Shown here: positions 31,317 to 41,626 of the stretch, in pieces
Numbering within the stretch: the first letter of the stretch is position 1
Layout of the letters: every line of letters starts with the position of its first letter
Assembly: GCA_023548195.1 (NCBI GenBank)
Contig: JAJHZJ010000421.1
Location: forward strand, 1-64,000
Source of the DNA: Bettongia penicillata ogilbyi
Lineage: Eukaryota; Chordata; Mammalia; Diprotodontia; Potoroidae
Direction of reading: 5' to 3'
Length of the DNA: 64,000 nt
Translations under genes and position numbers: made by a program
The notes under the pieces: generated by a model
Told to the model about the DNA's origin: nothing
What the model saw: only the letters and a program-made list of their open reading frames with translations
The model's database searches: none

Positions 31317-34269
31317 AATAATACAGTTTCCTTAGTCTCCTTGACTTTAGAATGTATTTGACCTATTATTGGTTAACTGACATTACATAAGATTTTAAGT
31401 TTTAAATTCCATTATTTGAAAATGATATTTTTATTTGATAATGTCCAAATTTTCCATGGTTCTTTGACTTTTCTTTATGGAGTGATTCTTACATCTTTTC
31501 AAATCATTTTTATTCAGTTTTTAGTGTATTATGTTTCTTATATCTAAAAATCGTTCTTTCCTTTTTTCCCCCTGGCATATTTGTTGAAATTCTATGTCAC
31601 AAGTTGAGTATCTAATTAAATTGTGAAATTACTAAATTGAGAATTGACTCCAAATTTTAGTTTACAGTGATTAAGATGAATAGATGTCTGTAGAACAGAT
31701 TGATTATTTTCTAAATGTCCCTTAACATTTCAAAGGGAAGATTGTCCATGCAAAGAAAATCAACACAAACAAACCTATTTACATTTTATCAACTCCTTTT
31801 TTTTTTTTGCTTTTGGATTATTCTAGTAATCTTTTGCACAAACACCTGATTTATGTGTGCACTGCAGGTTATGGCCTAGTGCATCATTTTTGATTGCTAG
31901 AACTGTGGCTTTATTTCTAGTCTTTGATTAACTGTTTAATCTTGGAAAAGTTGTTCTATCCTTAGAATATCAAATATATGGTACATATAAAAGCATTCCA
32001 TATATAATTTGTTCCAGCTGACTATAAACTTCTAGTCCAGATTGATCATATCTTTCTATGTTTAAACAGATACTTCTGGACAATATTAATATTTGTTTTA
32101 AGCATCAACCATTTTATCAGTCCAGAAAGGAACTCATAGACTCAAACGAAATTAATTCAAACTTAATTTGCTACTTTCCAACAATCATATTGCTAATGCT
32201 GAAGCATATTTTTCTTTTGTCTATTTTTATATCTTATATCTTTCATTCACTTGATTCTTTAGTGTATTATTCATGACTAGTAAATTTTGTATTTTTGAAA
32301 CACTTTAATATTACAATATCTTCCACTGTCACATTCCAGCCTTCCCCAAACTTCCCTATTATTCATCTTTATCCAACTTGAACTCTTCAACTACCATCTG
32401 CCTAATTTGGTCCAATTGGTGGGCTAGCAAAGAGAGCCAAAGAAAAATATACAGACTGCCTGGCCAATGGAAGTCAAGTCCTCAGTTGATGTCAGCTTGG
32501 TCTACTTCCATCTCACATTGAGAATTTAGTGACACTGCTCACTGAACTGTGTGATAACAGATAATATGGAGGCCCTGAAGCTATTTCAAAGTAGTAACAG
32601 CTATGCTGAGATTATTTCCAGAGCTAGAACTGAGAGTGCATACAAAAGATTTGAAAGAGGGGGAGTCAATCTCTATTTTTTTTCTTGTTTTGATCATGGA
32701 AAAAATTTCTTTAAGTCTCTGATAGGGAAAAGAGGACCCCAGTCTTACTTTCATGCATTTGTTACCATGTGATCCAGGAATGGATATCTGAGTTGTTTCT
32801 TTTATTTTTTTTTCCTGTTACAGTTATTATTTACTGAATTCAGGTGAAGTAGTATGGAGGATGGAATGATTATGTGAATTTGAAAGGTCAAAAGAGAAAG
32901 CACTTCCATTCAGGAAGTACCTAAAAGGAGCAACTTTCTTGGCCCAGTTCAACAGTTCATGGACCTTGTAGCCAAAACAATTTATCCTAAAAACAAGAAG
33001 CAACTACTCATCAACTATACTATGTGTGAAAGTGCACACACTGGTAGGAAGACTTCTTGAAACAGCAACTTTTATGTTTGACCCTGCTATTCCCCAGAAT
33101 CAAGGTTGTAGGGGAAAAGTGTGCATTGGTTAAGGGAATTTGTACTTCTCTCTTTTTCTATCTTCACAGTGAAATTGTGTTTTGTAAAATTTAATTAATG
33201 TTAATTGCTTATCAACTACTTTGAAGTGATATCAACTGGTCGAATAATGCTGGTGAGATATTAAATGACAGTCACAAATTACATTAGGGCAGTGATCACT
33301 GGCAATTGATATTGGGGACTGAGACAGAATATCGACTCAAAGTGATACACTTAAAAAAACTGTCCCTCAGGAATAGTCATAGAATTATGAGAGAGTGTTG
33401 TAGCCCGCTGTGCTTGGATGACCAAACTTGACAGTGTCTGTGTGATTGGGAAGAGTAAACCCAGGGTTTCACTACAAATAAAACTGTTCTGCCTTGATCC
33501 ACTTGAAATTGATGTTATCTAATCTCAACTACCTAATTCCAACAAGGTAATCAATAATTAATTCACCACTGCAAATCTTTTCGTCTATTCTCAAGGGATC
33601 CATTACACCACATTCAACTACTTTTTCAGTTTGACTAATAACAAATGCATGAATGAGTGGTTAGATAAATAAAAATAAGGTCATTCTCAGAAAGCTCTCT
33701 CTTCCACCCCTTTCCATCTCTCATAATTTATTAATTTTCCCTACTTTTTCCCGATTCATTATGGTCTCCAATGGAGAGGTGACCCTCTCTATGTGCATCC
33801 TTAATCATATTAACTCCCATTTTCTCTAGCTTATTGCTCTCAAATTCAAAACCATACTCATTTTTCATCAGTCTATTCCTATATTTTGGTTCCTTCCCTA
33901 CCAACTAAAGAACTTCTCAGGTCTATACATTCTTACAGTATATTTACTTGATCATACCATTCCCACCACTTACCATTCTATATTTTTCTTCCCTTTTTTG
34001 GCTTATCTCCCTAAGAAAGTCATCTATGGCAGGTGCTTGTATTTCAATCCTCTGTATCATTTGATACTAATGATAATCTTATTCAAGTCTCTCTGCTAAG
34101 TGATATTTTGAACTACTCAATTCCAGCTTTCTTTCTGCGTATCAAACTATTCCTTCGCAATTTTATTTACTAGGTTTTCATCCACATCACCCCCATTAAC
34201 CATTGATGAAACCAAGGCTTTCCCCTTTTCCTTCCTATAGAGCAGGTTTAACATCTATCTTTTTTCATC
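31317..34269. other. 3 kb with no recognised gene
   Basis: AT-rich and mostly non-repetitive. Around 33330-33520 an AATAAA (33478-33483) in plainer, less AT-rich sequence could mark an old LTR end, but no TG/CA boundaries or duplication were found. A 73-codon open frame at 32551-32772 shows no recognisable motif and I do not call it. Confidence 0.45.
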
Positions 34270-34545
34270 CCTAGTAATTAGCAAAATGCTTAGCATATAG
34301 TAAGCAGCTAAGAAATATTTAGTAAATAATTGACTGATGTGAATACATATCAATAAATTCAGATACACACAGATACATGTGGGTGCATAAGCAAAAAAAA
34401 ACCTTATGTGGTCATGTGTTTATACATTATATACGTTTATATCACCCCATATAGTATGTAGGCAAATTGAGAGTAGGAATTGATTCAATGCATTTATGTC
34501 TCCATTGTCTATCATAGTGTGTTGGAAGGGTTTAGTAAATTATTG
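34270..34545 (+). repeat. Old MIR-like SINE and L2-like 3' end
   Basis: The segment 34270-34335 (TTAGCATATAGTAAGCAGCTAAGAAATATTTAG) resembles the MIR 3' end. The segment 34440-34545 resembles the L2 3' end (a size-count clause followed by a count of a frequent event). Both are ancient and diverged. Assignments are from remembered consensus. Confidence 0.45.
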
Positions 34546-34612
34546 TGGATAGGCAGATTAGCTAATTTCCTAATTTGATGCCATTGCACTGGCTATCTGC
34601 ACATTCCTTCAT

Positions 34613-34624
34613 CCCCCCCCCCCC
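34613..34624. repeat. Poly-C run
   Basis: Twelve consecutive C, flanked by AT-rich DNA. It is a likely length-variable homopolymer. Confidence 0.9.
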
Positions 34625-34695
34625 AAGTGTTTCTCTTTATATATTTAAAAGAATAACAAGCATTTATTTTTTCTTCCTTCTACTTCTTTCCCTAC

Positions 34696-35168
34696 TGTAA
34701 TGCCAATGTGATTCTCGTAGCAGCTTCTATAAATATGCATGTGTATTTCCAGGGTAAGCTCACTAAATATAAATAACACTCTTCCTCAAAGGCAAAACCA
34801 AAATATTTATTCAGATACCAGAAAGTCAATTCCACACAATAATAAAGAAATTTATACACATTATATACAATCCAGGGAGCAAGGACATTCCCAAGCCTTC
34901 TCTCTGTTAGGTCTCCCCACAAACAACTCCCCTAAGGAAAATTCCTCCCTCTCTCACACTACCTGCTTTGCCTTGCTCTCTCTAAGCTCTGCCTCATTCT
35001 CTTTTCCTGCTTCACCCTTCCTGTTCCGCTCAATAGCCAAGCTCTTCCCACCATGTCATATGATTCAGGTTCCATGCGAGTAATGCTCCATTGCAGCAAT
35101 CAGTTGGGCCTGAGCTCAGAGCAGGTCACATATGCCTATTACTGGACAGGAAAGATCTTCCCATTACA
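34696..35168 (-). mobile_element. Solo LTR, copy 2, with 5-base duplication
   Basis: About 473 bases starting TGTAATGCCAATGTG and ending CATTACA. It is flanked by CCTAC on the left (34691-34695) and CCTAC on the right (35169-35173), a perfect 5-base target duplication. It aligns with the other two copies. The complement of 34806-34811 is an AATAAA signal, so transcription would be leftward. A GC-rich zone with CTCTGCC/CTGCTT words sits in the middle, as in an LTR U3 region. There is no internal retroviral sequence. Confidence 0.85.
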
Positions 35169-35189
35169 CCTACCCATCAAACAGAGCAG

Positions 35190-35340
35190 GAGAGGTGGCA
35201 CAAGGAGGAAAAGAAGGAAGAAAAGAAAAAAAAAGAAGGTCAGGAACCAAGAAAGGAAGGGAAGAATAAACATAGAATGAAGGAAAGAAGGAAGGCAGAA
35301 AGTAAGGAAAGAAACAAGAAAGGAAGGAAGAAAATAATGA
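35190..35340 (+). repeat. Purine-only tract, GGAA-type
   Basis: Nearly uninterrupted A and G, with repeated GGAAGAAAAG-type words and few pyrimidines. It is an imperfect polypurine microsatellite right beside the solo LTR. Short open frames read through it encode only lysine, arginine and glutamate, which reflects the composition and not a gene. Confidence 0.8.
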
Positions 35341-35807
35341 AGAATCCATGTATCATAATCTTAGTCATGCAGAACAGATTCCTTCCTTGGACACTTCTAA
35401 AACTGTGTTCTCCATTTCAGATATTAGCCCATGACATCTCTTTTGAGATTGGCAGTGTTTCTTTTTTTCATCCTCTGGAATCATAGTCGAAAATTTTATT
35501 TATGACAATTCTTAAACCTTTCAGAATTGTCCCATTTTATTATAATTTGGTATTAAACTAGGTTGTTCTCCTAGATTTGCTTATTTCACTCAATCAGTTG
35601 ATTTAGTTCTTCCCACATTTCTCTAAGACCATGTCTTTCAGTATTTCTTAAATCGCCATCATACTCCATTAAATATACATGTAATAATTCATTCAGTCAC
35701 TCCCCAAGTGGTGAATAACCCTTTAGTTTCCAGTACTAAAAATGGAGGTATTACCTTCATGATTCTGCTCAAATAAAGCCATTTTAAGCCTTTCCCAGTA
35801 TCCCTAG

Positions 35808-35914
35808 TTTCTAGTAGCTTTCTTCCTAAGGTTATATCATATATAACATGCACATGCATGTTTCTAGTAGCTTTCTTCCTAAGGTTATATCATATATAAC
35901 ATTGCACATGCACA
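35808..35914. repeat. 53-base unit repeated twice
   Basis: The stretch beginning TTTCTAGTAGCTTTCTTCC occurs at 35808 and again at 35861, and the two copies are nearly identical. One base is added in the second copy (ACATTGCACATG against ACATGCACATG). This is a recent tandem duplication at the edge of a simple-repeat zone. Confidence 0.85.
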
Positions 35915-35924
35915 AGTATGTATG

Positions 35925-36180
35925 TAATATTACATCATATATGTTATATAACATCTATATATGTGTATTATGAGTGTAATACACATATGTATAAGCATAC
36001 ATGTTTATGTGTGTGCATACACATGTGCATATGCACACATATTACATATGCATGTATACATGCATATGCACATATAAACACATGATACATGTATATATAC
36101 ATGAATGTATCTATGTGTGTGTGCATGCTTATATGCACATATGTATATATGTAAACATATGTATCCTAGGTATTTGCATG
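35925..36180. repeat. Alternating purine-pyrimidine tract
   Basis: About 250 bases of ATGTGTGCATAC-type sequence alternating purine and pyrimidine with few breaks, built from TG, CA, TA and CG-free words. Such runs can adopt Z-DNA or cruciform forms. A 76-codon open frame through it has many cysteine/histidine/tyrosine codons, purely from the repeat, and I reject it as a gene. Confidence 0.75.
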
Positions 36181-36189
36181 TTTTATTCT

Positions 36190-36310
36190 CCATTAGACAG
36201 TGAGTACTTTTGGGTCAGAGACTTATTTTGAATTTTGTGTGTGTCTCCAGCATTTAGTACAGTGTTTGGCACTTGATAAGGGCTCAACAAACACTTCTGC
36301 CTAACTGACA
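36190..36310 (+). repeat. L2-like 3' end
   Basis: The line TCTCCAGCATTTAGTACAGTG followed by TTTGGCACTTGATAAGGGCTC matches the ending of an L2 LINE (a size, event and location series ending in a count). It is old and diverged. Confidence 0.5.
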
Positions 36311-39309
36311 GATTTGTTTGATTTAATTTCTGAATTAAATAAGTAGGTCACAAATTTTGATCAATTTACAAAATTACTGTTATTATTATTAATGAAATAG
36401 ATTTTTAAGTATAATAACCTGGGTTTTCTCTACCTGCATGCTAGATGTTTTATTCTGGGGAGCTCAATTAAATTGCAAAGAACTTAAATAGGTTCCAAAT
36501 CAAAAGAATACTCACAAACTACTGTTTACTTTGAGCTTCATTGCTTTTTTCTTTTATACATTGCTACTCTCTACATCTAATTCAAAAACTTTATCTTGTT
36601 AAAGATAAAACAAAACTGGAAACTGAATCACTGACTATTCATTGGGAGATTTATACTTGTGTAATTGGAGTTGCTCTAAGCACTAGTAGTACTTGAAAAC
36701 TTTGGAGATCACAATTCAACTTCTTTATTAAATACAGAACAGGAAAAGCAAATTCACTAAAGGGATACTGAAAAAATAGTGTGTCCTGATTTCGTTTGTC
36801 TCCTCTTCCTTGGTGCAAAGTATATGAGAAAGAGAGAGGAGTGATGCTAATACCTCTCAAATGTTAATGTTAACCACCCTTCCACCTACCTTAGTCACAT
36901 TGTTATCTTGGCTACTTGATGTCTGGATAAAGAGAACTCAGATACCTAAGCAAAACCCTGGTCCTCTGGCTGTCTCTTGTATTTTCTGTTTCCTTGTCTA
37001 ATTGTAAAAGTATTGAACACGAAGCTCTTGAAAAGGATGTTCATCCTTTTTTGGAGGCATACTCACAACTTATGGAATCCTAGATTCATTAGTCAGAGGT
37101 AACTAGACTTTAAACATTAGAGACAATGACCAAGAAGAGATGATTGGCTTTTCCAGGAGAAAAGGATTTGGAAATGTTGGACAGTGCAGAGCCAAGTTGA
37201 AAAGCAACAATACCTATTAGTAATTCTGTAAATTGGTAGATGTTCTCATATTTGCTTCAACTTCCCAGATCAGGAGGTTAGTATTACCAATTGTTCATGT
37301 TTCTGTCAATGTGTGCTGAATGTGATAGTATTTTATTTTCATTTTCTTTTTGCAAATGGAAGTTGATAAGACTGAAATGTGTGAGTGAACATGTATGTGT
37401 GTATATGAATATGTATTATATAATATGCATTATAAAGATTTTAAAAATGAAGCTATCTATGTATATCTAGCTTACTTTTAACCACCTTATTTTTATCCAT
37501 ATAACATTCATTGATAAATATTTAGAGTAGTTATAATATTGTAATGCATAACTATAGGATATACCTAAAGATAAAGAATCGTGTTTTAAGTCTTTTAGTA
37601 AATGGAAGATGGTGAGAAGGTATCTTAAAATATAGAAAAATATATTCAACCTCTCATTAGCCTCTATTGTTCCATACCTGATTTATATTATTCATTAAGT
37701 ACCTTTCTTGTCTCTCCTTTGAAGAATCTCAAACCTAAGTTCTGAACAAAAACCTAGAAATGAGTGAAAACCTAAGCTTTGAGTTATTTCAACCTTTTTT
37801 TTGCTATAGTAGCAACAAAGGCATTTCTATATTGCCAAATAGTTTGAAATTTTGGGGTGTACTAGTTGAATAATACAGTGGAACAATGTCCTGATGGATT
37901 TTGATTTTTGCTGAAATGTGCTGGCTAATGCCAAAGAAGGAACATGTAGGACAATCAACATGACTACTATGAACTTTCCACTTCAAAATTGTTTTATGGT
38001 AGTTGTAAAGACACAATCTCAGATTACAATCCATTGCAATTATTTTCTAATTTTTTCTATAACACACTTGGATCCATTTTTATCTAGTCAGTCGTATACA
38101 TACACACACACATGATGAATACTATTCAGGGGTCACTGATTTTCTGGAGTCAATTTTTTTTTTTAAAAAACATTGCTGAATACAAAAGGATCTAAATAAA
38201 TATAATACAGACTAACATTCTAAATAGTCCTTGAAAAAATTATTTCACAAATTTGAACTATATCTTTCATTATGATCAGGTGCTTTTTTTCTTTAAATCA
38301 AGAAAAAAATATCATTTCCAAAATGAAATGTATAGTGGGTTGTAAACTCTTATTCCATTCAAATAGCAATGAAATGGACTTGAGGAACTAGACATAAAAA
38401 CAAGAGCAGATGGGCCATTTGAGATTTTGCAGATTAGTCACAGGCCTAATCCAAAAGCAGCCAGAAAGTAGTGGATGGCATTCAAACATTGGATACAGAA
38501 GAATGAACAATTTTCCTGGGGTTTATTTGGTAACTTCTGTGACAGATGAGCGTCTGGATGTGATAGAATGAGATGATTTTAAAGCCATCATTGAAACCCA
38601 TCCATTTGAATTAGATGATCCATTCTCTGTAATTAAGACTAAGCTGTGGGTATCTGTCACAAGCCAAATTAATACAAATTAATTCAAAAACCTTGAAAAT
38701 AACATGCCATGCTGATCTGTTTAGCATGACCCTGAAGAGTACATTTTATTATAAAATTTCATTGTCAAGTAGAAATGTTGCTCTGGAAAATACTGAACAA
38801 GGGACAAGTAAGTTACTCTGTGGGGAAAGTACTTTTCACTGTGATATATATTAACATTCTGAGGGCTTGATACATTACTACTTCCAAAATATTAAATAGT
38901 TCCTAGATATTTAAAGGAGTCAGCTATGGAAGAGGTGAGAATTTTTCAGTCAATGGATGTATTTATTCACTTTACAACTGTTATTTCTTCCCACGTATTC
39001 ATTTGCAAAAGGAGAATGTTACAGTGAAAATATTCAGGAATATTAGATCTGGTAATGGAAATCAATTTAATTTGGGGGTAATTAATAGTTGAAGTATGGT
39101 ATATTCCTTACTACAGAATGGAATCTATCATCCTAGAATCAGTTTAACACCTAAAAATGTATAGTACATGCAGTTTAATAGTGACCTGGGATCTGGCATA
39201 CTATTCATTAGAGATTCAAAGGTTTGAAATGAACTTCCCTATTATATAGGAATCCCTGTATATAGGAATATATTATATTCTTGTCAAGTGGGTATTTTTG
39301 GCCTTTTTT
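36311..39309. other. 3 kb without recognised genes
   Basis: AT-rich, mostly non-repetitive. The stretch 38390-38720 is less AT-rich, with ordinary complexity, and includes the AATTAATAC/AATTAATTC words near 38670-38690 that resemble homeodomain sites. It may be a conserved non-coding element, but this is only a guess from composition. No exon signals were found. Confidence 0.45.
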
Positions 39310-39323
39310 TTTAATCCAACAAT

Positions 39324-41084
39324 ATCTCCTTGATATTTAAATTGTTTCTTTCTGGCTGCTTGTAATATTTTCTCGTTTACTTGATACTCTAGAATTTGGC
39401 AACTATATTTCTTGGGGTTTTGAGTTTGAGATCCCTTTCAGGAGGGGAATGGTGGATTCTTTCGATGACTATTTTGCCCTCTGAATCTAGTACTTCTGGG
39501 CAGTTTTCCTTGATGATTTCCTGGAAGATATTGTTCAGGCTCTTTTCTCCATCATCGGTTTCTGGCAGGCCAATAATTCTTAAGTTTTCTCTTCTGGATC
39601 TATTTTCCAGGTCAGTTGTTTTTCCAATTAGATATTTTACATTTTCTTCTGTCTTTTCGTTCTTTAGATTTTGTTTGACTGATTCTTGCTGTCTCATTGA
39701 GTCATTAGTTTCTACTTGCCCAATTCTAATCTTCATCAAATTGTTTTCTTCCGTTAACTTTTGTATCTCCTTTTCCATCTGCCCATTTTTTCCTTTTAAG
39801 AAGGTATTTTCTCCAGTTAATTTTTGTACTTCCTTTTCCATTTGCCCTTTTAGGAAGTTATTTTCTCTAGTTAATTGTTGTACTTCTTTTTCCATTTGGC
39901 CTTTCAGGAATTTATTTTCTCCAGTTAATTTTTGAACTTCTTTTTCCATTTGTTCAATTTTCCTTTTCAAGGAGATGTTCTCATCAGTGAATTCTTTCTT
40001 AATAATTTTAAAATCATTGGCCAGTTTATCTTCTATTTCCTTCTTCAGCTGTTCCAGGAGAGCTGCTTGTACTTGCGAGTAGTTCATAGTCCCTTCTGAA
40101 ATTTCAAATGGAAGTACAGTCTCAGATGTGACCTCTTTGGGGTTTGTGTTTTGGTCCTTATCCCCATAGAAAGATTCTATGGTTCTTTTGGCCCTCTGCT
40201 TTTTCCTGTTCATGATTTTGATTGAGTGTTGTGGCTTCTGGTTCTTTCAGTCAGAAGCTAGAGAACTTTTTGCTGAGCTGATGTGTGAAAAAGCTAAGAG
40301 CAGGTTTTTGTTTGGTGTTTCCCTGATCAGCCCTGGGTTTAGCTTGTTAAGTGTGGAGGAGGAGTGTTCTGGTCACAGGAGATCCTGTCAGCTGAACTGA
40401 GGCAAAGACAAGCTCAGGGGCTGGTGATTCCAGCTCCCCTATTGTCTTTCTGAGTCCCCTGGACAGCTGAGGCACGCCTAGATGCTCATGGGTGTTCCCA
40501 CCCCTCCTGGGGCTCCTCTCCTGGCGCTGAGGCTTGCCTGGGTCCTAGTGCAAGTTTTCTCTGCCCTGGGTCCTCTGTCCTTCTGGTTTGCCTCTGCCAC
40601 CGTAGGAGGAATCCCCCTTAGCTATTTTGCTGGTCTCAGGTGTTATGAGACTATTGGTCTCCTTCTTCTATTTCTACTGATCTGGGATTTTTCTGGGGAA
40701 ATATTTTATGGTTCTTTCATAGTCATCAAGGGGGGAGGAGAGAGCATTTACTGATCACTCTGCCATCCTGGGTCCCAGAAGTTCAAGTAGGCGACTTACC
40801 GATGTTTGATCTTCGGGCTGAAGGTCTCAGGAGCTGCTCCGCTGATATCTGGTGCCCCATGGCTCTCACTGACTCCTTGGGCTTGTCTCCTGCCCTGGGT
40901 GCTGCTCCTCTGGTTCCGCCCACCACTCAGGTTTCTCGGGTCTCTTCTGCTCTGCTGCGCTGGCCATGCTGCGCTGTGCGCTGTGGGCTCACCCCCGTGA
41001 AACAGATCCTTCCCGTGGAACTTCCAGTCCAACCTGAGCTCCGAATCCATTGCCGTCTGTCTCCCACTCGATTCCACACCTCCC
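39324..41084 (-). mobile_element. L1 element 4: 5' UTR and most of ORF1 only, no tail
   Basis: Minus-strand copy closely matching L1 element 3, carrying the 5' UTR (41084-40214) and ORF1 from 40213 down to about 39324. It is cut both at the 5' end (the first hundred or so UTR bases are absent) and inside the RRM/C-terminal domain. There is no poly(A). It is bounded by TTTAATCCAACAAT at 39310-39323 and again at 41085-41098, a perfect 14-base direct repeat. A 3'-truncated, tail-less L1 insertion with a duplication is uncommon. Possibilities are internal priming on a degraded L1 RNA or a repair event. Confidence 0.8.
39389..40213 (-). pseudogene. Long open L1 ORF1 fragment (274 codons)
   Basis: The start at 40213 gives MNRKKQRAKRTIESFYGDKD. 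A long coiled coil follows, in which a unit like QMEKEVQKLTGENNFLKG appears four times in tandem (about 39980-39720), then RENLRIIGLPETDDGEKSL and the RRM. The reading ends at 39389 with NIVAKF and a stop, where the copy at 16351-17435 continues through a serine/glutamine residue. A one-base change and then the truncation thus remove the C-terminal domain. The coiled coil and RRM alone cannot support retrotransposition in known systems. Confidence 0.82.
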
Positions 41085-41098
41085 TTTAATCCAACAAT

Positions 41099-41610
41099 CA
41101 GGGAGAATCATGTTATTTGTGAAGTTGACCACTCCATTTTCAGACAGCCTACAATTGTTGTGAATTTTATTGTTGTGGTAACTGGTGCTATTCTCACCTG
41201 GTGCCATTCTTAAATGTGCTTCTTTTCATGTAGCACTATTCTTCCATCTCTCTTCTATGGTACAAGAAGGACTAATTTACCCATTTTCTTGAGCATTTTA
41301 CTTTAATATATACATAAATCTGGGATTTTGCTGATGTGAACACTTTGTTATCAGTGTAGTTTGCAACCCACACATATCTTTTCATCCCGTATCCATCTTT
41401 CTGCAAATCTCAATATGCTGGAGAACTTCCTCCATATCTTTTACTATTGTACAGATAGTTGTACAAAATTAGGCTTATTATCTTGGTATTACTATATGTC
41501 CAAAGCATCTCCTTCTTTGAGCAATGCTTGCCTTTAAAAGGTTTTGGTTTTTTTTTTTTTCACTATTTGTGCTCATATATTTAGAGTTAAAAGGGACCTT
41601 AGATCATACT
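41099..41610. other. Non-repetitive 0.5 kb
   Basis: Plain AT-rich DNA between the 14-base direct repeat and HAL1-C. It holds a T-run at 41547-41561. I see no gene or named repeat in it. Confidence 0.5.
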
Positions 41611-41626
41611 TAGGTTCCTTTATTTT

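Noticed and set aside
33330..33540. LTR end with AATAAA near 33478
   Set aside because: No boundaries, duplication or second copy seen in this window.
35091..35486. 131-codon open frame rich in lysine and glutamate
   Set aside because: It crosses a polypurine microsatellite and a solo LTR; composition alone explains it.
36001..36231. 76-codon frame rich in Cys, His and Tyr
   Set aside because: It is read through an alternating purine-pyrimidine simple repeat.
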